Below are positions 45,115 through 58,131 of a DNA stretch of 64,000 bases, one piece after another (position 1 is the first letter of the stretch; every line of letters starts with the position of its first letter). The notes beneath the pieces were generated by a model. That model did no database searches, was not told where the DNA came from, and was given only the letters and a program-made list of their open reading frames with translations. The stretch is from Avena insularis. Its lineage: Eukaryota > Streptophyta > Magnoliopsida > Poales > Poaceae. Where the stretch lies: assembly GCA_023614405.1 (NCBI GenBank), contig CM042693.1:336705527-336769526 (forward strand). Reading direction: 5' to 3'. A program made the translations under genes and the position numbers.

Positions 45115-45528
45115 GATGAAACCCCGATGTTTTGACCTCGATCGATTCGACTGCGTGAACCGGTAGCAGATTGGCAATCAGCGAGGCGGCGGCGGCGGCG
45201 GCGGCGGCGTGAGAGGGTGAGGGTGAGGAGGAAGAGGCGGCCGCCGGGACGGAGACGGAAGAGGAGCGCGTTCAGGATTGAGGAGAGAAACTTCAGCACT
45301 GCGGCTAGGGCTGGGATTCGGGAGTCCCGAGCAAATCTGGCCATCGGCCGTGTCTTGCCAGCCCGTGGGCAAATCTGGCCAGCGGGCGCACGGCCCAGGC
45401 CCGGCATGCGCTGAACGTGCCTGGCCTGGCACGGCCCGTCATGGCCCGCCTGTATAACGGACCGCCGCATGTCGTGTCTGGGTCAGGCCGGGCTGGCCTG
45501 TTGGCTAGGAGTGTGGCTTGGGCTTTGT
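45115..45528. other. 5' flank of gene C with a GC-rich insertion
   Basis: The leader shares GGCGGC repeats and ATTGAGGAGAG...GCACTGCGGCTAGGGCTGGGATTCGGGAGTC with its relatives. Compared with the partial copy at 46870-46960, about 190 bp rich in GGCCTGGC/GCCCGGC words (about 45331-45510) has been added here. It is probably a small repeat insertion, not classified. Confidence 0.5.
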
Positions 45529-46804
45529 TGTGAAAGAAATATGCCCTAGAGGCAATCATAGAGATGATTATATTTCATATGTATCCATGAGTTATTGTAA
45601 TGTTTCTTGAATATCCATATCAGGCAACTTGTATTGATTGGCAATTATGTGAATTGTTTGTAAAACTCTTTACTTGTATGGTTATTTAATAGTTGTCCCT
45701 AGTCGGAGTTCATGTGAGAACACACGTGAATATTAGACTAGCACATCGATTGGTTGATGACTATGTTTCGCAAGTCATAGACATGGAGATGTCAAACCAA
45801 TGATATGGACACATTTATGAACATGGGATTGGACTGACCCAACATGAGACTGACAATTTGACTTGCAGCTCTCTCTACACATCGTGTACGTTTTGTCCTT
45901 AGACCTGAGATTGTCGCATGTACTTGAGATGTGGATCGACCTACTTTGGGGTTATCAGACGCTACTCCGTAACTGGGTGTTATAAAGGTAGCTTTCGGGT
46001 TTGTCCTGAAACATTCTGCAAGGCATGGTCAATCAAGAGGGATTTGTCCCTCTTTACTTGAGAGAGATATCTCTGGGCCCCTCGAGTGATCGGATCCAAA
46101 AATGCATGGCCGTGCTATATTTGGTTAAGAGTTAACCTAGTAAAAGGATTCCGAATCACAGTATCGAGAAAGGGAGGTCAGCTTGGAGCTAGACCAAATA
46201 TCGTGAGGCAAAGGGAAAGACATGTACTAAACCTTGTGATGGTTCGTCCGATATGATCTTTGTATATGTTTAGGAGTTGGCACATCTTGCTAGAGACCGC
46301 TACCAACTATTGACAGAATAAGTGTACTCGTGTCATGTCTATACGTATATGAACCTATAGGGTCACACACTTAAGGGGCTGGAAGCCTAATGAGGATTGG
46401 ATCCGAATTAGACCAGGCTTAGGTTACTAATGGGCTGCTAATGTAGAAGCCCACTAGGGACGCCTATATAAGAGAGGGTGGGCGGTGGCGAGGTTAGATC
46501 ATTCTACCCACACCTCACCTCACTTGTGTTGCCAGCGGACCTAGCGATCCGGCGTAACGCTCCACCCCGCATGTGTGGATACCTCGGAGTCTTTGCATCA
46601 TGGCACTTGGACGAGCCGCACAAGGGGAGCTTCTCGTGGGACGAGGACAAGGAGGAGACGTGGAACGTCTGCACTGCCTCTACGCGCTTCATCAATTCCG
46701 CAACTGCGTCTAGTGGTAATCACGTGATCTATGGCAACAGTATTCCTGGTTTACGCGGTAGAAAATTTTGATTTGTGCTAGTGTAGCCTACCCGTATCCC
46801 TACA
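45529..46804 (+). mobile_element. Copia-type solo LTR, ~1.28 kb
   Basis: Starts TGTGAAAGAAATATGCCC and ends ...GTATCCCTACA, with the usual order of Triticeae Copia LTR blocks: GAGGCAATC, CGTAACTGGGTG, GGGATTTGTCC, CTCTGGGCCCC, a CCTATATAAGAGAGG promoter box near 46470, and GCGGTAGAAAATTTTG. No internal region follows. Flanking text on both sides (GTGTGGCTTGGGCTT ... GTGTGCCGAGTCTTGGGCCC) rejoins into the sequence seen at 46930-46960. The target duplication is not resolved. Confidence 0.85.
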
Positions 46805-46844
46805 CACTGTGTGCCGAGTCTTGGGCCCAAATTGAGAAACGGGC

Positions 46845-46985
46845 CTTGCAAAAGGAGTGCATTCAGGAATCAGGATTGAGGAGAGAACTTCAGCACTGCG
46901 GCTAGGGCTGGGATTCGGGAGTCGAGAGTGTGGCTTGGGCTTCGTTGCGTGCTGAGTCCTGGGCCCACATTGAGAAACGTGCCTT
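46845..46985. repeat. Partial second copy of gene C leader DNA
   Basis: CAGGATTGAGGAGAG...CACTGCGGCTAGGGCTGGGATTCGGGAGTC repeats 45272-45332, then GTGTGGCTTGGGCTT and GGGCCCACATTGAGAAACG repeat 45511-45525 plus 46826-46845. This is a local tandem duplication of roughly 115-140 bp, made before the Copia LTR landed in the first copy. Confidence 0.8.
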
Positions 46986-48088
46986 GCAAAACAGAAACAG
47001 AATTGTGTAGGTGTACCTCGGTTCCACCCCTCTTGAAAAGATGGTTGAAGCAGTTTGATTGTAATTCAACTTATGATGATCACGGGTAGAAAGTTCATAT
47101 TCTGTTGTCGTTGACCAACATCTAGATCGACCTTTGCATTGCTCGAAGACGAATCAGCAGGGTCGATGAACTCGTTGTCCCCATAGATCTCCAAATCGCC
47201 ACCATATCCCATGCTAGACCATGGCCAAGCTCCATATAACCGTCGCTGCATGGGAGCCCGAGGCTGCCACCTCGATATGCCACCACAGCACTACTATCCA
47301 AGGACGTTGCCCCGGTTTCAGCTATGCTCGACCACAAATCCATTTGCCTAGCCACCGCAAAACCGTCGCACCACGAATGCCAAGAGCGCCAAGGGGACGC
47401 CTCCAATCGGGTAATGATGTGTCCATCACCACCGCCTGCTCCCGATGGAGCTTAGGTTTTCACCCGAAGATATTGAAACCACCCACCTCGGTTTGAATCG
47501 ACACTCTACAATGATGCAAACAAGAAAGATTATGATGCCCAAAGATGCCGACGTTGTCGTCACCAACCGTAATTGATACAGGACTTTCGCCCGGAGTTTG
47601 ACCCGACTGCAAAGCTCAGGTAGAAGCGACAAGGTAGCATGGCCATGTCATCAACTGCCATGCTCCATCACATGCCGAATCCACCGCCGCGCCTCCTACT
47701 GTGGCAAAAGCCATGCCAAGCCACGCCCAAGCCTCAATCCTCTACTCTGGAGCAGCTGCCTCGATGTCCTCGCCCGCTTTTGGAGCACATTGAAATTTTT
47801 AACAAAGAAGGAGGGCCTCTCCCAACCAGCAGCCCCCAGCCATGCTCCTCTGCCCGCCAAGGGTCTCCTCGTGTCGTCGATGCCACAACTAGGCCGATAG
47901 AACCTTCACTGCCTCTAGCACGTCGTCCCCGTCTGCAGCCGGCCCAACCCTGCCCCATCTCCTCGCCTACAGCAGCCGGTCGTACGACGACGACCTCCTG
48001 CCACCAAACGCCTAGCCCGACTTGGCCTGTCTTGTACATGAGTAAGTTAATAACAAAGGTGCTTTGGAATGCTAATATAAGGCCTTTC
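46986..48088. other. GC-moderate unassigned repeat-like DNA
   Basis: Several overlapping short ORFs on both strands, Pro/Ala/Arg/Cys-rich and without a domain. The texture resembles the LINE-like retroposons at 16 and 32 kb, but no clear alignment or ends were found. The Copia element starts at its right edge. Confidence 0.35.
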
Positions 48089-50003
48089 TGTTGGAGATAT
48101 GCCCTAGATGCAATAATAAAAGTAGTTATTATTATATCTTTGTGTTTATGATAAATGTTTACATTCATGCTATAATTGTATTAATCGGAAACATTAATAC
48201 TCGTGTGATTTGTAAACTTGTTAGAGTTCCAAGTAAAGCCTCTTTATAATACTAACTTGTTGATTGATAGATGATCATGGTTTCCTGATCATGAACATTG
48301 AGATGTTATTAACAACAAGATCATATCATTAGGAGAATGGTGTGATGGACATACTCCTATAGATAAGCGTAGCATAAAGATCGAGTCATTTCAATAGTTC
48401 GTTTGCTATAAGCTTTCAGATACATAGTAACCTGATTCCTTCGACCATGAGATCATGTTAATCACCATCACCGGATGGATGCTTTGATGACATCAAACAC
48501 CACTTCGTAACTAGGTGGTTATAAAGGTGGCATTGAGTGTTTGGAAAGTATGTGTTGAGGCACATGGTTCGAGACTGGGATTTGTCCATCCATATGACAA
48601 ATAGATATACTCTGGGCCCTCTGGGTGGAATGTCATCCAATTAGCTTGCAAGCATGTGACTAGCTCACAAGGGATCACATATCAAGGGAACGAGAAAAGA
48701 GTACTTGTTGGTAACGAGGTTGAACTAGGTATGCAGAGATACCGACGATCAGACCTCAAACAGGTAAAGTATCACAAGACAAAGGGAAATTGGTATCGTA
48801 TGTAAATGGTTCATTCAATCGCAAAGTAATCGTATAAATATGTGGGAGCCATATGAATTTCCAGATTCCTCTATTAGTTATTGATCAGAGAAGAGTCTCG
48901 GTCATGTCTGCATAATTCACGAACCGAAGGGAGACACACTTAAGGATTCGATGTTGTTTAGTAGATATGGAATGTGAGTAAGAAGACCAAATGTTGTTCG
49001 GAGTCTCAGATGGGATCTGGGATATCACGAGGAGATCCAGAATGGTCCGGAGAATAATATTCATATATAAGGAAAGTCCAATTCCGGAGTTCGGGAATGA
49101 TTCCGGTGATTTCACCGGAATGTCTAGAAGGGTCTAGAAGGTTTACCGATCCGGAAGGGGAAGGGTACATGGATGTGTCATGACAAAGTGGAATGGTTGC
49201 ATCATGTCCTAGGTCACTTGGCTGGACACTTGGGAGAGAGAAATCAAACTCTAAATTGAAAGTCAAAAATCCAGTTTGAAAAAGTCAAACTGGGACAATA
49301 TTTCCAAGTGGTGGGAGGGAAGGATTCCTACCTAGGGAAGGAATCCTCCCTCCCCTTGCCGCTGGCCACATGAAGAGGAGTTGGGGGAGGATTCCCTCCC
49401 CTACCCTACCCTCCCTCTCATAAATAGAGGGGAGGGGGCGCCCCCTTGCCCCACACCTCCAAGCCCTAGCTCAAGGCGCCTAGCCCTCTCTAGCCACCGC
49501 CGCTAGGAGCTCTCCAAGTAGGCGACTTGGGGCAAACCCTAGCCCCTTTCCATCTTCCACACCCACCCCTTGGTGCCCTCTAAACCCTAGATCACCAAGG
49601 CCCTATTCTACTCCACCATACTCGCTCCGGCTTAGGTGAAGCCCTGCGGGATCTCCCCTCTAAACTCCGACACCACGCCATTGTGCTGCTGGAATCGCGA
49701 GGAGAGAGCTACAACCTCCACTACCTGCTGGAATAAGGGAGAGGAAGGTCTTCATCGAGTACCGAATGTGTGACCGACCGTGGGAGCGCTGCCGGAACAC
49801 GGCGCCGAAAGGATCGTCTACGCGATCTTGAGATCGGCAAGTGAACGACTACATCACCCACGAGAATCTGCTCTCATTAACCGCTTTGGAATCTTCAAGG
49901 GTGAGTACTCTATCGACTCGTTGCTAGAATCTAGTAGATAGATCTTGGCTTGTGTGTGTTCATGCGGTAGAATTTTTTGTTTTCCATGCTACGAACCCCT
50001 ACA
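48089..50003 (+). repeat. 5' LTR of the Copia element, 1,915 bp
   Basis: TGTTGGAGATATGCCC at the start and CCCCTACA at the end. CTCATAAATAGAGG near 49418 is a plausible promoter TATA region. It is the same family as the solo LTR at 32920-34776. The flanking base set CTTTC lies at 48084-48088; its partner is not in the window. Confidence 0.93.
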
Positions 50004-50004
50004 G

Positions 50005-50016
50005 TGGTATCAGAGC
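50005..50016 (+). other. tRNA-iMet primer binding site of the Copia element
   Basis: TGGTATCAGAGC one base after the LTR end (TACA|G). Confidence 0.93.
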
Positions 50017-51191
50017 CGTGCCTATATGTAGATCTGTTGCACGAGTAGAACACAATGGTCATTGTGGGTGGTGGTGCTTTTATTATCAATTACTTCTTGT
50101 GTACTTTGCATCTTGCGGTATGGTGGGATGAAGTGGCCCGGGTTAACCTTACATGAGATCGTTCATGAGACTTGCTCCACGCTCAACATGCAACCTGTAT
50201 TGCATAAGTGGCTTTGCGGGTATCTGTCTCTCCCATCATAGTAAAGATTCAATTTACAACGGGCACTTAATAGTTCAAACATCAACGTTGTGATTCTTGT
50301 TCGTAAGTTAGAACGGTACTTATTGAAATCCCCAAACCACGTAAAATATGCAAAGAAAATTAGAGGCATCTAACTTTGTTTTGCAGGGGTGTGATGTGAT
50401 GTGATATGGCCATGATTGTGATTATATATGATGTATGCAATGGTCCTTATTGTAATTCGGCAACCGGCAGGAGCCTTATGGTTGTCTTTTAATTTTGTGA
50501 AGACCTGTGTGTCTAGTATTCAAAGTAGTTGTAATAGTGGATACTGGTGGACGACAACCATGGAGCGGTTCCATTGACCTTGACGCCACGCCGGTGATGA
50601 TGGAGATCATGTTCGTGCTTGCCGATGGAGATTAGAAGCACAAGAAGAAAGACCATATCATATCACATATTTTGAATTGCACGTGATGTTAATCCTTTTA
50701 TGCATCTTGTATTGCTTAGATCGCGACGGTAGCATTATAAGATGATACCTCTCACAAAATTATCAAGTAAAGTGTTCACTCTTAGTTAGCACCATTACCA
50801 AGATTCATCGTTTCGAAGCACCACGTGATGATCGGGTGTGATAGAATCAATGTGTGCATACAACGGGAGCAAGCCAGATTTGCTCATGCAGAAACTAAGG
50901 TTAATCTTGACGAGCCTAGCATGTACAGACATGGTATCGGAACACGGATCACCGAAAGGTAAAGCATGAGTCATATAGTAGATATGATGAACATGTAGAT
51001 TGTTCGCCTTTGAAACTACATCATCTCTCATGATGATCGGATTTGATGTAGTGGATTTGGTTCGTGTGATCACTAAAACAATATGAGGGATGTTGTTTTG
51101 AGTGGGAGTTCACCTAGATTAATTTGACTATTAATTAGAACTCAATTTGTCATAAACTTAGTCTAAACTATTGCAAATATGTTGTAGATCA
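50017..51191. other. Untranslated leader of the Copia element
   Basis: Non-coding DNA between the primer site and the gag ATG. No ORF with a domain; nothing else recognised. Confidence 0.6.
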
Positions 51192-54100
51192 ATGGTGGCC
51201 CCTACCATCAATTTTAATGCGTTCCTAGAGAAAGAAAAGTTGAAAAACAATGGAAGAAACTTTGCGGATTGGTTCCACAATTTGAGGATTGTCCTCAATA
51301 CTGGTCAGTTGACCTATGTGTTGTATGCACCGCTGGGTGACCCACCTGCAGAAGATGCTACCGATGATGAGAAAAATGTTTTTCGTACTCGGAAGAATCA
51401 GTACTCCATAGTTCAGTGTGCTATCTTGTATAGTTTGAATTGGAGCTTCAAAAGAGGTTTGAGAACTTTTACCCACATGATATTGTCCGTGAACTCAAAA
51501 TGATATTTGAGGCTCACGCGACAGTTCAGAGTTATGAAGCTTCTGAAATGTTCTTTAACTGCAATATGGAAGAGGGCAGCTCCGTTAGTGAGCATGTGCT
51601 TAAGATGTATTGGCACGCTAATAAGCTCCAGAGCTTGGGCATAATAATTCCTAATGCGTTGGGGATTCATCGTGTCCTCCAATAACTACCACCAAGTTAC
51701 AAGAACTTTGTGATGAACTACAACATGCAGCGCATGGATAAGACGTTGCCAGAACTCTTCTCTATGTTCAAGTCTGTGGAAGTGGAGATAAAGAAAGATC
51801 ACCAAGTGTTGATGGTCAATAAGACCACCAATTTCAAGAAGCAAGGCAAGCCTAAGAAAAAGGGAAACTTCAAGAAGGGCGGTAAGAAAGCTACCGCGCC
51901 GGTGAAGAAGACCAAGGCCGGGCCTAAGACTGATACTGAGTGTTTTTACTGCAAGGGAGAAGGTCACTGGAAGCGGAATTGCCCCAAGTACTTGGCAGAT
52001 CTGAAGAATGGCAACATCAAGAAGAAAGGTATATCCGATATACATGTTATTGATATGTATCTTTCTAGTAATCGTAGTAGTGCCTGGGTATTTGATACTG
52101 GTACGGTTGCTCATATTTGTAACTCAAAACAGGTGTTGCAGAATAAACGAAGACTATCGAAAGACGAGGTGACGATGCGCGTTGGAAACGGATCAAAGAT
52201 TGATGTGGTCGCGGTCAGCACGCTCCCTCTTCATCTACCATTTGGATTAGTTTTATACTTAAATAATTGTTATTTGGTGTCTGCTTTGAGCATGAACATT
52301 ATATTGGGATCTTGTTTATTGCGAGATGGTTACTTGTTTAAGTCCAAGAATAATGGTTGTTCGACTTATATGAGTAATATCTTTTATGGTCATGCACCGT
52401 TGATAGATGGTCATTTTTTATTGAATCTCGATAGTATTGATACACATGTTCATAATATAGTAGCTAAACGTTTGAAATTGAATGATAATTCTACATACAT
52501 GTGGCACTGTCGTCTTGGTCACATTGTTGTGAAGCATATGAAGAAACTCCATTCCGATGGACCTCTTGAATCACTTGATTTCGAATCACTTCAAAGATGC
52601 GAAGCATGTCTGATGGGAAAAATGACTAAGACTCCATTTTCTCGTATGATAGAGCAAGCTACGAACTTATTGGAAATCATACATACCGATGTGTGTGGCC
52701 CAATGAGTGTAGCATCGCGTGGTGGTTATCCTTATGTTCTTACTTTCACGGATGACTTGAGTAGATATGGGTATATCTATTTCATGAAACATAAATCTGA
52801 AACTTTTGAGAAGTTTAAGGAATTTCAAAGTAAAGTAGAGAATCAACGTAACAAGAAGATTAAATTTCTACGATCTGATCGTGGAGGTGAATATCTAAGT
52901 TACGACTTTGGCGAGCATTTGAAAAAATGCGGAATACTTTCACAATTGTCACCGCTGGGAACACCACAACGTAATGGTGTGTCCGAACATCGTAATCGAA
53001 CTCTCTTAGATATTCTATGATGTCACTTACAGATTAACCGTTATCGTTTTGGGGTTGTGCATTAGAAACATCAGCATTTACTTTAAATAGGGCACCATCT
53101 AAATCCTTGAAATGACACCGTATGAATTATGGTTTGGGAAGAAACATAATTTGTCGTTCCTTAAAGTTTGGGGTTGCGAAGCTTATGTAAGGAAGTTACA
53201 GGTCGACAAGCTTGAACCCAAAGCAAAAAAATGCGTCTTCATAGGATACCTGAAGGAAACTATTGGGTATAACTTCTATCATAGATCCGAAGGCAAAATC
53301 TTTGTTGCCAAGAATGGATCCTTTCTCGAGAAGGAGTTTCTCTCGAAAGAAGTGATTGGAAGGAAAGTAGAACTTGACAAAGTTGTCGAAACTTCTCTCG
53401 GATTTGAGATTAGCGCAACACCGAAAGAAGTTCCCGTGGCGCCTACACCAATAAGATAGGAAGCTAATGATAATGATCATGAAACTTCAAACGAAGTTAC
53501 TACGGAACCTCGCAGGTCGATGAGGACTCGTACCACTCTCGATTGGTATGATCCCGTTATGAGTGTCATGTTGGTGGACAACACCGACGACCCTGCAATG
53601 TATGAGGAAGCGATGATGATCCCAGATTCCAATAAATGGCAAGAAGCCATGAAATCCAAGATTGGATCCATGTACGAAAACCAAGTGTGGACTTTGGTGG
53701 ACTTACCGGATGCCGCAAGGCTGTCGAGAACAAATGGATTTTCAAGAAGAAAACATATGCTAATGGTAATGTAACCATCTATAAAGCTCGACTTGTCGCA
53801 AAAGGGTTTCGACAAATTCAAGGAGTTGACTACGATGAGGCTTTCTCACCGGTAGCGAAGCTAAAGTCTATGAGGATTTTGTTAGAAATCGCTGCATATT
53901 ATGATTATGAGATGTGGCAGATGGATGTCAAAACGGCGTTCCTCAATGGAGACATTGATGAAGAGTTGTATATGGTACAACCCAAAGGTTTTGCCGATCC
54001 TAAAGATGCTAACAAGGTATGCAAACTTTAGCGATCCATTTATGGATTGAAGCAAGCATCCCGAAGTTGGAATCAACATTTTGATAAGGTGATCAAAAGT

Positions 54101-55159
54101 TTTGGATTTATACAAACTTATGGAGAAGCTTGTATTTACAAGAAAGTGAGTGGAAGATCTGTAGCGTTCCTAGTACTATATGTGGATGACATATTGTTGA
54201 TTGGGAATGATATAGAACTTCTTAAAAGTGTTAAAGATTATTTGAATAATAGTTTTTCAATGAAGGATCTTGGAGAAGCTGCTTATATGTTAGGCATAAA
54301 GATTTATACAGATAGATCGAGATGCTTAATAGCGCTTTCACAAAGTACCTATTTGGACAAGGTTCTAAAGAGGTTTGGAATGGAATATAGCAAGAAAGGG
54401 TTCTTGCCCATGTTGCCCAATACGACCTTGAGTAAAAATCAAAGTACCGCTACGGCAAAAGATAGAGAGAGGATGAGTAAGACTCCTTATGCCTCAACCA
54501 TAGGATCTATCATGTATGCCATGCTATGTACAAGACCAGATATTGCATATGTTGTTAGTTTGACTAGCAAATATCAAAGTGATCCAGGGGTAGATCAGTG
54601 TATAGCAGTGAAAAACATTCTTAAGTACTTGAGAAGGACTAAGGATATGGTTCTTTCTTATGGAGGTGATGAACAACTCGTTGTTAACGGTTACACCGAT
54701 GCTAGTTGGAACACCGATCCGGATGATTCTAAATGAAAATCTGGATACGTATTTACTTTGAATGGTGCAACAGTAAGCTGGAGGAGTGCAAAGCAAAGCG
54801 TTTGGTGAGATCTTCAACTGAATCAGAATACATATGCTTCAGAGGCTTCACAAGAGGCGATATGGATGAAGGAGTTCATTGCAGAGCTTGGTGTGGTTCC
54901 CAGTGCGCTAGACCCAATGGCTATCTACTGTGATAACATGGGTGCCATAGCTAATGCGTAGGAGCCAAGGTCACACAAGAAGTTGAAGCATATCAGGCTA
55001 CATTTTCACGCTATTCGCGAGCATGTCCAAGATGGTGACATAAATATTTGCAAAGTACACACAGATCTGAATGTGGCGGATCCATTTACTAAACCTCTCC
55101 CTAGGGTAAAACATGACCAACACCAGGCCACCATGGGTGTTAGGTATATTACCATGTAA
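51192..55159 (+). pseudogene. Copia gag-pol polyprotein (gag, protease, integrase, RT, RNase H), broken
   Basis: Starts MVAPTINFNAFLEKEKL. There is a frameshift near 51430 and a TAA at 51683. It then runs open to 53020: zinc knuckle CFYCKGEGHWKRNC, protease WVFDTGTVAHI, the HCRLGH...CEAC zinc finger, integrase D in HTDVCGP, D in RSDRGGEYLS, E in GVSEHRNRT. A stop at 53018 and a frame change precede MTPYELWFGKKH. Another stop falls at 53457 and a frameshift near 53715. RT: KARLVAKGFRQIQGVDYDEAFSPV, MDVKTAFLNGD, then YVDDILLIGN with catalytic DD. A TAG lies at 54029. RNase H: YTDASWNTDPDDSK, stop, SGYVFTLNGATVSW..., YCDNMGAI. The last codons reach ITM and TAA at 55159. Confidence 0.95.
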
Positions 55160-55192
55160 TCTAGATTATTGACTCTAGTGCAAGTGGGAGAC

Positions 55193-56404
55193 TATTGGAG
55201 ATATGCCCAAGAGGCAATAATAAAAGTAGTTATTATTATATCTTTGTGTTTATGATAAATGTTTACATCCATGCTATAATTGTATTAACCGGAAACATCA
55301 ATACTTGTGTGATTTGTAAACATGTAAGAGTCCCTAGTAAAGCCTCTTTGTAATACTAGCTTGTTGATTAATAGATGATTATGATTTCCTAATCATGAAC
55401 TTTGGATGTTATTAATAACAAGATCATATCATTAGGAGAATGATGTGATAGACATACTCCTATAGTTAAGCGTAGCATAAGATCGAGTCATTTCAATAGT
55501 TTGTTTGCTATAAGCTTTCAGATACATAGTGACCTAAATCCTTCGACCATGAGATCATGTTAATCACCATCACCAAATGGATGCTTTGATGACATCAAAC
55601 ACCACTTCATTACTGGGTGGTTATAAAGGTGGCATTGAGTATTCGGAAAGTATATATGGAGGGACATGGATCAAGAGTGGGATTTGTCCATCCATATGAC
55701 AGATAGATATACTCTAGGCCCTCACGGTGGAATGTCATCCAATTGGCTTGCAAGCATGTGACTAGTTCACAAGTGATCACATATCACATGAACGAGTAAA
55801 GAGTACTTATTAGTAATGAGGTTGAACTAGGTATGCAGAGATACCAATGATCAAACCTCGGATAAGTAAAGTATTGCGAGACAAAGGGAAATTTGTATCG
55901 TATGTAAATGGTTCATTCGATCAATAAGTAATCGTAGAAATATGTGGGAGCCATATGAATTTCTATATTCCTCTATTGGTTATTGATCAGAGAAGTGTCT
56001 CGATCATGTCTACATAATTCACGAACCGTAGGGAGACACACTTAAGGATTCAACGTTGTTTAGTAGATATGGAATGTGAGTAAGAGACCAAATGTTGTTC
56101 GGAGTCTTGGATTGGATCCAGTACATCACGAGGAGATATGAAATGGTTCGGGGAATAAGATTCATATAAGGAAAGTCCAATTCCGGAGTTCGGGAATGGT
56201 TTCGGTGTTTTCACCAGAATGTTATAGAATGGTCTAGAAGGTCCACAGATCCGGAGTGGGAAGGGTGCATGGATGTGTCATACCAAAGTGGAATGGATGC
56301 GTCATGTTCTAGGTCACTTGGCTGGGCAATGGGAAGAGAGAAATCAAACTCTAGTTTGAAAAGTCAAACGCCAATTTGAAAAGTCAAATCCCAACATGGT
56401 TTCC
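55193..56404 (+). repeat. 3' LTR of the Copia element, interrupted
   Basis: Starts TATTGGAGATATGCCC (TG mutated to TA), collinear with the 5' LTR through GTCAAACTCTAG/AAAAGTCAAA, and stops after GGTTTCC (56404), where the Gypsy LTR begins. Confidence 0.93.
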
Positions 56405-57748
56405 TGATGACCCACAAGTATAGGGGATCGCAACAGTCTTTGAGGGAAGTAAAGCCCAAATTTATTGATTCGACACAATGGGAGCCAAAGAATATTTATA
56501 AGCCTTAACAGATGAGTTGTCAATTCAGCTGCACCTGGAAACAGTCTTGCTCGCAATAGTTTATCAGTAGCAACAGTTTTGTAACAATAGTAGCAAAATA
56601 ACAGCAGCAGTAAAATAAGGACAGCGGTAGCAATTGTAATAAACAACAGTATTAAAATGCGGTAGGCATAGGGATGGATGGACGGGCATTGCATGGACAA
56701 GATAATTCATGTACTAATCAAGACAAAGGCATTGAAGATAATAAAGATAAAGCATCCAAGTACTAAATAACCATAGGCATGTGTTCCATATATAGTCGTG
56801 TGTGCTCGCAATGAGAAACAGCCTCAAGGGAATCTACTGGAAATTAAGGTGCTCCTTTTAATAGAGCACCAAAGCAAAGCATTAACACTCCGTGAAAACA
56901 CATGATCCTCACATCCAGCCATCCCCTCCGGTTATCCAAATTGCTGTCACTTTGGGTCCTCGGGTTCCGAACAATGATATTTGTACACAACTTGCAGGTA
57001 AGATCACAAAAAATAATATCATCATGAATCAATAACATGTTCAGATCTGAGATCATGGCACTCGGTCCCTAGTGACAAGAATTAAGCACAACAAGTTGCA
57101 ATAATGTCAAAAAGCACTACAATAGATACTAGGCACCATGCCCTAACAATCTTATGCAATTACATGAGTGATCTCATCCAATCCCTACCATCCCCATAAC
57201 CTACTGCGGGGATTACTCACACATGGATGGGGGAATCATGGATGGTTGATGGAGATGCGTCAGTGATGATGATGGTGATGATATCCTCTAATTCCCCGTC
57301 CTGGCAGGGTGCCAGAACGGAGTTTCTGATTTCGAATCAGGGTTTTTGGTGGTGGCGGCATAGCGGAACTCTATCTAGAAAACATCGAACCCCCCTGTGT
57401 TTTAGGCCAGAGGGTATATGTAGGCAAAAGGAGAGGTCGAGTCGGAGTCCGAGGTGGCCACACCATGCCCTGGCACAGCCAGGCCTGGCCCGCGCCTATG
57501 GGTGGTGTGAGCCCCTCGGGCCTTTTCTCCGTCTCCGCTTTTGGCTCTGTGAGTCTTCTGGAAAATAGGATTGTTGGCATATTTTCTGGGATTTTTCCTA
57601 AAAGTTGATTTTCTGCACAAAAACGAGACAACAGAGCAATTCTGCTGAAAACAACGTTAGTACGGGTTAGTTATATCCAAATCACACAAATTAGAGGAGA
57701 AACAATAGCAAAAGTGTTCGGGAAAGTAGATACGTTTTGGATGTATCA
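56405..57748 (-). repeat. 3' LTR of a minus-strand Gypsy element, 1,344 bp
   Basis: On the minus strand TGATACATCCAAAACGTATC ... CTTGTGGGTCATCA, with TG/CA ends. It is preceded by the polypurine tract AGCTTGGGGGAGT (plus-strand 57749-57761), so this is the 3' LTR. The target-side bases TTTCC lie at 56400-56404; the other end of the element is beyond the window or lost. Confidence 0.9.
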
Positions 57749-58131
57749 ACTCCCCCAAGCTTAGCTTATTGCTTGTACTCAAGCAATTCCGTTAAAAACT
57801 GAGTGCGATAAAAGAAACTTTCACGAACACATTTGCTTCATAAAATGTAAATATTCTCAGCATATGAGCAAGTACTTAGGCAATTCATAATAAGGAGTAT
57901 GCAAATAAGTCTACCCAATAGTCATGCAAGCTATGAAGAGATTCCAACACAATAATAATAAGAAATATGAAACATAAGCATATGCAAGATAGTAATGCTC
58001 ATAAGAAGATATGATAAAGTGGTATCTCTCTTGCCTTTCTTTTTGGAGCAAAACATAAATGCCAAGGCACCTCTAAAGTTCAAGTGAAGACTAGAAGAAA
58101 AAATATCAAAGATACAAGTGTCAAAGTTATG
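57749..58131 (-). mobile_element. Internal 3' non-coding region of the minus-strand Gypsy element, first part
   Basis: The polypurine tract is followed (reading away from the LTR) by AT-rich non-coding DNA. It is interrupted by the solo LTR at 58132 and resumes at 59649. Confidence 0.75.

Larger units (their letters stand above)
48089..56404 (+). mobile_element. Ty1/Copia LTR retrotransposon, degenerate, interrupted in its 3' LTR
   Basis: 5' LTR 48089-50003, primer site 50005-50016, gag-pol 51192-55159, polypurine-like GTGGGAGAC at 55184-55192, 3' LTR from 55193. The integrase-before-RT order is Copia. The 3' LTR is cut at 56404 by a minus-strand Gypsy element; the rest of it lies outside the window. 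Multiple stops and frameshifts make the element inactive. Confidence 0.95.

Noticed and set aside
50005..50016. A tRNA gene at the TGGTATCAGAGC sites (25937, 38967, 50005)
   Set aside because: Only the 12-base primer-complementary segment is present, directly beside LTR ends, with no cloverleaf.
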